Source of the DNA: Haemophilus sp. CCUG 60358
GTDB taxonomy: Bacteria; Pseudomonadota; Gammaproteobacteria; Enterobacterales; Pasteurellaceae
Reading direction: 5' to 3'
NCBI RefSeq assembly: GCF_001679485.1
Contig: NZ_LZOZ01000006.1
Span: forward strand, 1 to 29,722
Length of the DNA stretch: 29,722 bases
The position numbers and the translations under genes are program-made. The notes beneath the pieces were generated by a model that saw only the letters and a list, made by a program, of their open reading frames with translations, was not told where the DNA came from and made no database searches. This document shows, piece by piece, positions 24,574-29,722 of this stretch (position 1 is the first letter of the stretch; every line of letters begins with the position of its first letter).

Positions 24574-24945
24574 ATGAGTAGAGCAAAATTAGAAGCATTA
24601 ATTGATAGCGCAATGCAACAAATCAAAACAGCCTTATTGAATGAGTTTGATGAAGTGGTGAAGTCCATGAAAAAAGATGAATTAGAAAAGTTAAAACAGA
24701 AGGAACAAGATGTGCTTCAACGACAAATTCAAGAGACAAAGATCAGTGCTGTTATTGAACAGTCAAGAATGCCAAGCGGTGATAGATACTTTTCAATTAA
24801 AGAGATTGCAGAAACTGGCTTATGTTCAGAACCTACTATTAAACGTTGGATAGCGAGTGGCAAATTAAAATCTTATAAGTTTGGCAGAAGTCGGAAAGTT
24901 GCTGAAAGTGATTTGAACGCCTATTTAGCTATTTGCAAACAATAA
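24574..24945 (+). CDS. coiled-coil protein with excisionase-type helix-turn-helix
   Basis: The 123-residue protein has two parts. Residues 1-60 form a charged coiled coil (MSRAKLEALIDSAMQQIKTA, then KKDELEKLKQKEQDVLQRQI). Residues 68-118 carry a helix-turn-helix-17/MerR-like module (YFSIKEIAETGLCSEPTIKRW, then YKFGRSRKVAESDLNAYL). Such combinations occur in excisionases and replication-control proteins of satellites. GGAGA precedes the ATG. Confidence 0.78.
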   Translation: MSRAKLEALIDSAMQQIKTALLNEFDEVVKSMKKDELEKLKQKEQDVLQRQIQETKISAVIEQSRMPSGDRYFSIKEIAETGLCSEPTIKRWIASGKLKSYKFGRSRKVAESDLNAYLAICKQ

Positions 24946-24986
24946 GACATGACCGATAAGCCCAAGATTTAAACAAAGGATAGAAC

Positions 24987-25280
24987 ATGATGCAACAACA
25001 AGAACAACCACTAACCGTAGAGAGCCTAAAGCGTATTCTTGCGAACCATGACGAACGCCTAAGCCGTTTGGAGAATGATAAGAAAGCTTATGGATTAGAT
25101 GAAATCTGGACAGCGAAAGACGTGGCTCAATACGCAAAGATTTCTTATGGCTATTTTATGCAAAAGTTAGCTATTGACCCAGCTTTCCCCGCAAGCGTTG
25201 GAACACAAAAGAAAAACGCTCCGAAGAAGTATCGTGCGGAAGATGTGATTGCGTTTTTTAAAAATAGAAATAAAGCATAG
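24987..25280 (+). CDS. small DNA-binding protein, helix-turn-helix-17 type
   Basis: The 97-residue protein has a short polar N-terminus, a helix (ESLKRILANHDERLSRLEND) and a C-terminal helix-turn-helix similar to AlpA/excisionase modules (IWTAKDVAQYAKISYGYFMQKL, then PKKYRAEDVIAFF). AAAGGA precedes two adjacent ATG codons at 24987 and 24990. It lies directly ahead of the DUF927 gene. A role in replication initiation or its control is likely but unproven. Confidence 0.72.
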   Translation: MMQQQEQPLTVESLKRILANHDERLSRLENDKKAYGLDEIWTAKDVAQYAKISYGYFMQKLAIDPAFPASVGTQKKNAPKKYRAEDVIAFFKNRNKA

Positions 25281-25288
25281 GGGGATAT

Positions 25289-27565
25289 ATGGCAAAAGTA
25301 CAAAATTTTGATGAAGTAAACCGTAAAGATAATCTTGAAGACGTTTTGATAGTAGGCGATAAAGCGCATTTTTACTGGAAAAATTATCCAAATCGCAATA
25401 ATAAAAAAGAATGGGTATATAGTGAAGAATGGCTGTTATTTTGCAAAATCATACAGCAATCTACTGATGAAACGCCTTTAATTTTAGACTTGTCAACGCA
25501 TCCAAATATTCAAGATATAGAGATTGCGAAACAGCAAGAATATTTATCAATTATTTTCCTTGATGGCGTAACTGAAGCGCAAAAAAGCGCTCTTTTTCTC
25601 AATCTTGCAAAAACAACACAGATAAGAATTATAAAAATATTTGATCAGAATCTTATTGCTCAAGATATAGCGCCTGATTTTTTACAGAAAATACGCAATG
25701 ACGAAGAGCTTTCTAATATACAAGCTATGCATGCCAAAGAAGCAGAAGAAAATGCAGATAGCGACACCCCAATCATGATAAAAACCGCCAAGCCCGCAGA
25801 AATTAAATTTGCGGATAATGGCATTAAAAAAGGGCTTTTCTTGATTGATGAGAACGACAAGGGAATAAACTATCATTGGCTATCTGATAAATTTGATGTT
25901 ATCGGGCAAGGAGTGGAAATCGAAGAAGGAAACTTGCACTACTCAATGCTCCGCTTTAAATCCAACGGCAACCGCGAAGAAATCACGGAGGCTATTTTAC
26001 AAGGTGAAATTGCAAGCGCGGAAACATTCAAAAACTTAAGAAATAAAGGGTTAGAGATAAATTATGTCACTAAACACCATCCATTTTTAGCGAACTATAT
26101 TTCATCCAAAACCATTACTTCGCCTAAATGGCGTATTGTATCAAGTTCAGGTTGGAAAAATGGCGCGTATATTTACCCAAACGGCGAAATAATCGGAGAA
26201 ATGGACAATAAACAGCCATTATTTTTACGAAATCAACCGATTAACGCTGATTTATTTAACCAATCTTGCACATTGGCAGAATGGCGAGAAAATGTTGCGA
26301 AATATGCCAAAGGAAATGATTTAATCATTCTTTCGTTGCTTTTTGCCTTAACAGCGCCAGTTGTAAAAATTGTCAATGCGCCACATTTTGGCATTCATAT
26401 TTATGGCGATAGTTCAAAAGGTAAATCTATTTGTAGTCATATCGCCAACAGCGTTTACGGCCACGGAAAAGATTTAGAACGCTCTTGGAGTGCAACTCGA
26501 ACCGCCTTAATTAATGAAGCCATAGCGCGGAATGATTGCCTATTAGTGATGGATGAATTAACTAACCTTTCACCCGATCTAGGTGTGGGTATTACTTATG
26601 AACTATTTCAAGGCGTAGAGAAAATGCGCGGCAATGCTGATAACGGACAAAATCGAAGAATCCGAAACTGGCAAACTATGATCTTAAGTAATGGAGAAAA
26701 AAATCTAGTAGACCAGTTAAAGGATATTTTCAAAGAGAAAAAAGGAAATGTAGTCAAAGCCGGGGAACTTGTCAGAATGCTGAATATCCCATTTGAAGGG
26801 CTCACTAATTTTCATCAATTTGCCTTAGATCCTAATTTACCTACACCTTATCACAAATCATTAGCATTTGTTGATTTTATCAAAGGCAACACTGGTAAAT
26901 TTTACGGCGTAGCGGGCAGGGAATGGATTAATTTTATCATTCAGAATAAACCCCTACTCAATACAGAAAAGGAAAAGCACGAGCGAGCATTTATTGACAA
27001 AATGATCGCATCAAAACCGAAAGATATTGCCTATGAAGAACTCAACCAAATAGGGCGCGTAGCGAAGAATTTTGCATTATTGGAAACCGTAGGAAAATGC
27101 TCAAAGCATATTACAGGCTTAAATGATGACGAAATAGAAGCGGCAATTTTCAACTGCTTTACATTATGGGTAAATGAATTTGGCTGGGGAAATAAGGAAA
27201 AAACACAGATTATCGAAAATCTAGATTTATTCATCCAGCAGAATATAGGCGATCTTTATCACGTTAGAAATAAGCAGATTGTAAACACGCCAGTAAGCAA
27301 AAAATTTGTAGGGTTTTATTTTGAAGAAGATACACGGGAAAATTCCTATCTAATACTAGACAAGCGGAATCTACTTTTAGAAATGGGGGCTTTTCCAGAG
27401 AAAAAAATTATTGAATCTTTGCTCAAAGAAAAGCGATTAATCAGAACGGAACGAAAAGATAAGGATACATGGCGCAATGAATCAACCTATCCAACCTTGC
27501 AGGATAAAAACATTACAACACCAACAAAAAGAGGGTTAAAAATCACCCTACCATTGGAGGAATAA
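25289..27565 (+). CDS. DUF927-domain ATPase, probable satellite replication helicase
   Basis: The 758-residue protein has a DUF927 region from about residue 175 to 600, a AAA/SF3-like ATPase module seen in replication proteins of satellites and plasmids. Walker A is GDSSKGKS (373-380) and Walker B is LLVMDE (418-423); NWQTMILSNGEKN further on fits a sensor segment. The first 165 residues contain no primase motif that I can identify, and the last 150 form a helical, basic domain. AGGGGGA precedes the ATG. Iterons and an AT-rich tract lie directly downstream, fitting an origin-binding helicase. A primase activity like that of P4 alpha cannot be confirmed. Confidence 0.88.
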   Translation: MAKVQNFDEVNRKDNLEDVLIVGDKAHFYWKNYPNRNNKKEWVYSEEWLLFCKIIQQSTDETPLILDLSTHPNIQDIEIAKQQEYLSIIFLDGVTEAQKSALFLNLAKTTQIRIIKIFDQNLIAQDIAPDFLQKIRNDEELSNIQAMHAKEAEENADSDTPIMIKTAKPAEIKFADNGIKKGLFLIDENDKGINYHWLSDKFDVIGQGVEIEEGNLHYSMLRFKSNGNREEITEAILQGEIASAETFKNLRNKGLEINYVTKHHPFLANYISSKTITSPKWRIVSSSGWKNGAYIYPNGEIIGEMDNKQPLFLRNQPINADLFNQSCTLAEWRENVAKYAKGNDLIILSLLFALTAPVVKIVNAPHFGIHIYGDSSKGKSICSHIANSVYGHGKDLERSWSATRTALINEAIARNDCLLVMDELTNLSPDLGVGITYELFQGVEKMRGNADNGQNRRIRNWQTMILSNGEKNLVDQLKDIFKEKKGNVVKAGELVRMLNIPFEGLTNFHQFALDPNLPTPYHKSLAFVDFIKGNTGKFYGVAGREWINFIIQNKPLLNTEKEKHERAFIDKMIASKPKDIAYEELNQIGRVAKNFALLETVGKCSKHITGLNDDEIEAAIFNCFTLWVNEFGWGNKEKTQIIENLDLFIQQNIGDLYHVRNKQIVNTPVSKKFVGFYFEEDTRENSYLILDKRNLLLEMGAFPEKKIIESLLKEKRLIRTERKDKDTWRNESTYPTLQDKNITTPTKRGLKITLPLEE

Positions 27566-27567
27566 AT

Positions 27568-27595
27568 AAAGGCGGTTCGATTGAATCGCCTTTTT
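27568..27595 (+). terminator. terminator after the DUF927 gene
   Basis: AAAGGCGGTTC (27568-27578) pairs with GAATCGCCTTT (27583-27593) with one G-U pair and a 4-base loop, followed by a T-run. It ends the long rightward operon. Confidence 0.88.
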
Positions 27596-27670
27596 ATACA
27601 GTAGTGTATTTAACATAATACAGGGTGATTGTTAATCTTTTTGACTTTTTCTATAGCAAACCAAAAATAA

Positions 27671-27923
27671 CGGGGGAAAAGTGGGAAAGTGGGAAAATAT
27701 AATAATTAACTTATAAATTTATAATTAAATCAATATATTATATAATTATTTATGGTTTTTGATTTTCCCCCCGTTTCCCACTTTTCCCCCTTTCTTGAAA
27801 TTGGAAGGGATACAAAAAGGGGAATTTTTCCAAAAGGGGGGAAAATGGGGGAAAATTTCCCGATTTTTTTATATTTTTATCAATGAGTTACAAGTTTTTC
27901 CCACTTTTTCCCACTTTCCCCCG
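27671..27923. other. candidate replication origin: GTGGGAAA iterons around an AT-rich tract
   Basis: This stretch has no credible gene; an open frame at 27759-27956 is low-complexity. GTGGGAAA occurs at 27681 and 27689, and inverted as TTTCCCAC at 27774, 27897 and 27907. Runs of five or more G or C flank the blocks (CGGGGGAAAA at 27671, CTTTCCCCCG at 27914). The outer blocks, 27671-27697 and 27895-27923, are near-perfect inverted copies. Between them, 27697-27755 is almost pure A and T. Iterons beside an AT-rich melting region just after the helicase gene make a typical satellite origin. Inferred from structure. Confidence 0.68.
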
Positions 27924-28286
27924 AAAAATAGGGAGCTGCCAAAAAAATACAAGTAAGAAAAATACAACAAAATTTCTATACAGTGGTTATTAATCTTCTC
28001 AAGAATAAAATTTGACATCTAAATATTCAATCTTAATTTCTAGTAAATCTGAATCTAATCACCGCTATATCTCATGTAAACGCATTGTCAAAAAAATGAA
28101 CGCATAAAACAAAATTAAACGAAAATTAAAGATTGACCGTTAAATCTCTTTTTCCCATAATCGCCCTTTAAACAAGGACAAATAACAGGAAAATTTATTT
28201 TTAACTCCCTGTATAACTCCCTAACGGGCTATGCAGAATATCAAGGTTTTAGACTACACAAGGCTTAAGAAGAAAAAATCGTTGTT
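27924..28286. other. non-coding right arm of the satellite
   Basis: No gene is seen between the origin-like region and attR. The stretch is AT-rich. Besides the paired ACTCCCT sites at 28204-28222 I see no clear hairpin, promoter or repeat. Packaging (cos-like) signals could be here but cannot be recognised without the helper sequence. Confidence 0.5.
28204..28222 (+). repeat. paired ACTCCCT repeats, candidate integrase arm sites (right)
   Basis: ACTCCCT occurs at 28204-28210 and 28216-28222, 12 bases apart and in the same orientation, matching the pair near attL in sequence and spacing. Both pairs begin TTAACTCCCT. In the excised circle they would flank attP on both sides. Confidence 0.55.
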
Positions 28287-28301
28287 CCCTCTCACCGCCA
28301 T
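28287..28301 (+). repeat. attR core, 15-bp direct repeat
   Basis: CCCTCTCACCGCCAT is identical to the end of tRNA-Ser at 16926-16940 and is not attached to any tRNA body here. It is the displaced original 3' end of the tRNA gene and marks the right limit of the element. Confidence 0.9.
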
Positions 28302-28457
28302 TCAAATATTTTCTTTTCTGAATTTAAAATCATCTTTTAAATCAATCATTTTTGAAATCTAGAATTGACGTTATTTTTCTTTGTATAAAATATGCATAGA
28401 GCTATTACTTTCGCTGAAAAAATAAATAGAAAAACAATAATAGATTGAGATGAGTTA

Positions 28458-28534
<77 letters not shown>

Positions 28535-28586
28535 ATTTCAAGGGTTACATCTTTTGTATGGAATTTCGAGGGAAATATAAAAGAAG

Positions 28587-28663
28587 TGGTCGGCGAGATA
28601 GGATTTGAACCTACGACCCACTGGTCCCAAACCAGTTGCGCTACCAAGCTGCGCTACTCGCCG
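28587..28663 (-). tRNA. tRNA-Pro (anticodon UGG)
   Basis: On the minus strand the 77 bases begin CGGCGAGTAGCGCAGCTTGG and end in an encoded CCA, very close to E. coli proM. The anticodon loop TTTGGGA gives anticodon TGG (28627-28629). It is the first gene of a two-tRNA unit with tRNA-Arg, diverging from folD. Confidence 0.96.
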
Positions 28664-28841
28664 ACGATTGAGCACAATTATAGTGAGCTTTTCTTTTCAG
28701 TCAATTAATTTTTTAGATTCCTCTTTCAACTGCTCAAAATTATTCCAGTTTTTTTAACCGCTCTTTTGTTGTCTTTGTAAAATAAGGCGTAGTCAGTTAA
28801 AATAGCAAACGTTTACTTAATGCCACCTTGAGGAAAAATGC

Positions 28842-29699
28842 ATGACCGCCCAAATTATTTCAGGTACTGAATTATCAAAAAAAATTAAATCTGATGTTGC
28901 CAGTAAAATTGAACATTATCGTGCTCAAGGTAAACGTGCGCCAGGACTTGCAGTAATTTTAGTGGGCGCAGATCCTGCTTCTCAAGTCTATGTGGGCAGT
29001 AAACGTAAAAGTTGCGAAGAGATTGGAATGGTCTCGAAATCCTATGATTTACCTGAAACCACGACAGAGGCGGAACTACTACAACTGATTGACCAATTAA
29101 ATGCCGATGAAACCATTGATGGTATTCTCGTCCAGCTTCCATTGCCTGAACAAATTAATAGCACATCAGTGATTGAGCGTATTAGCCCTGAAAAAGATGT
29201 GGATGGTTTCCACCCTTATAATGTGGGGCGTTTATGCCAACGTATCCCAACTTTACGTGCTTGCACCCCTTATGGCGTGATGAAATTATTAGAAACCACA
29301 GGTATTGATTTACACGGTAAACATGCAGTGATCGTTGGCGCATCAAATATTGTAGGGCGCCCGATGTCACTTGAATTATTATTGGCAGGCGCTACTGTCA
29401 CAGTGACACATCGTTTTACCAAAGATTTAGAGCATCATATTCGTCAGGCAGATGTTTTAGTGGTGGCTGTCGGCAAGCCTCGTTTTATTCCGGGCGATTG
29501 GATTAAAGAAGGGGCAACAGTCATTGATGTGGGGATTAACCGTATCAATGGCAAATTAGTGGGTGATGTGGAATATGATGTGGCGATACAAAAAGCGGCT
29601 TATATTACACCCGTGCCGGGTGGAGTAGGGCCAATGACAGTTGCCATGCTGATGTTTAATACTCTTTATGCTTATGAGCATAACAATCAATTAGTTTAA
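28842..29699 (+). CDS. folD: bifunctional methylenetetrahydrofolate dehydrogenase/cyclohydrolase FolD
   Basis: FolD converts 5,10-methylene-tetrahydrofolate to the 10-formyl form in two steps, using NADP, for purine and formyl-methionine synthesis. The 285 residues are complete. [14 protein letters not shown] contains the catalytic lysine in the YxxxK motif, and [12 protein letters not shown] and [16 protein letters not shown] line the active site. [13 protein letters not shown] is the nucleotide-binding loop, and [14 protein letters not shown] closes the protein. GAGGA lies upstream of the ATG at 28842. A near-match uptake core (AAGTGCGGC) follows the stop. Confidence 0.97.
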   Translation: MTAQIISGTELSKKIKSDVASKIEHYRAQGKRAPGLAVILVGADPASQVYVGSKRKSCEEIGMVSKSYDLPETTTEAELLQLIDQLNADETIDGILVQLPLPEQINSTSVIERISPEKDVDGFHPYNVGRLCQRIPTLRACTPYGVMKLLETTGIDLHGKHAVIVGASNIVGRPMSLELLLAGATVTVTHRFTKDLEHHIRQADVLVVAVGKPRFIPGDWIKEGATVIDVGINRINGKLVGDVEYDVAIQKAAYITPVPGGVGPMTVAMLMFNTLYAYEHNNQLV

Positions 29700-29722
29700 G
29701 GAATAAAAAAAGTGCGGCTAAA

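Larger units (their letters stand above)
16926..28301. mobile_element. integrated phage satellite, about 11.36 kb, in tRNA-Ser
   Basis: The element is bounded by the repeat CCCTCTCACCGCCAT and contains an integrase next to attL. It carries AlpA regulators, a P2-type capsid with a probable scaffold, an Ogr/Delta-like activator, a P4/C4-like immunity RNA with an Icd-like gene, a DUF927 ATPase and a probable origin. It has no recognisable portal, terminase, tail, lysis or holin genes, so it is a satellite rather than a complete prophage or a plain remnant. Its size is close to that of phage P4. All coding genes except the one beside the integrase run rightward. Dependence on a P2/HP1-like helper is inferred. 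Confidence 0.88.

Noticed and set aside
17671..27565. CRISPR array
   Set aside because: The repeats found are short iterons and operator palindromes without regular unique spacers, and no cas gene is present.
27759..27956. 65-codon open frame in the origin-like region
   Set aside because: The translation (MIFPPFPTFPPF...) is a low-complexity product of C- and T-runs with no ribosome site.
16926..28301. Complete P2/HP1-like prophage, or ICE
   Set aside because: No portal, terminase, tail, lysis or conjugation genes are present, and the size and immunity match a satellite instead.

Overview
The window comes from a Pasteurellaceae chromosome, most likely a Haemophilus (H. parainfluenzae / H. 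influenzae group) or a close relative. The evidence is the many copies of the 9-bp DNA uptake core AAGTGCGGT / ACCGCACTT, the AT-rich composition, and a backbone of gammaproteobacterial housekeeping genes (perM, trmO, menA-rraA, plsB, lexA, dapF, djlA-dusC, rph-pyrE, dauA, folD). Species assignment is inference.

Layout. Bases 1-374 hold the 3' end of an IS3/IS150-type transposase. Bases 405-1397 carry, on the minus strand, an arsC-like reductase (YfgD type), the ribosome rescue factor arfA with a terminator hairpin inside its own reading frame, and a small unknown gene. perM follows on the plus strand; trmO (minus) and menA-rraA (plus) diverge from a shared short region. A DASS-type dicarboxylate transporter, plsB, lexA with two tandem SOS boxes, dapF, a periplasmic alpha carbonic anhydrase, djlA-dusC, rph-pyrE and the SulP transporter dauA complete the left backbone. 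On the right, beyond the island, lie tRNA-Arg(UCU), tRNA-Pro(UGG) and folD.

From the 3' end of tRNA-Ser(GGA) at 16926 to a 15-bp repeat of that end at 28287-28301 lies an integrated element of about 11.36 kb. Its contents, left to right, are a tyrosine integrase next to attL; a small, apparently frameshifted, secreted-protein gene; a regulatory region with 10-bp iterons; an AlpA-type regulator; a coiled-coil probable scaffold; a P2 gpN-type major capsid protein; a RelE-type toxin-antitoxin pair; an AT-rich unknown gene; tandem palindromic operators; a second AlpA-type regulator; an Ogr/Delta-like zinc-finger activator; a P4/C4-like antisense-RNA immunity leader with a strong promoter, internal terminator and a three-way-junction RNA; an Icd-like gene and further small genes; a DUF927 ATPase/helicase; and an iteron-rich, AT-rich probable replication origin next to attR.

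Read together, this is a phage satellite that probably parasitises a P2/HP1-like helper. It has the length of P4, P4-like immunity and an Ogr/Delta activator. It has no recognisable portal, terminase, tail or lysis genes, yet it carries its own capsid and scaffold. My leading hypothesis is that the satellite supplies a variant capsid and scaffold, perhaps to build small heads, in place of a Sid-like external scaffold. This is the most interesting system in the window. Whether it has already been described cannot be judged from the sequence alone.
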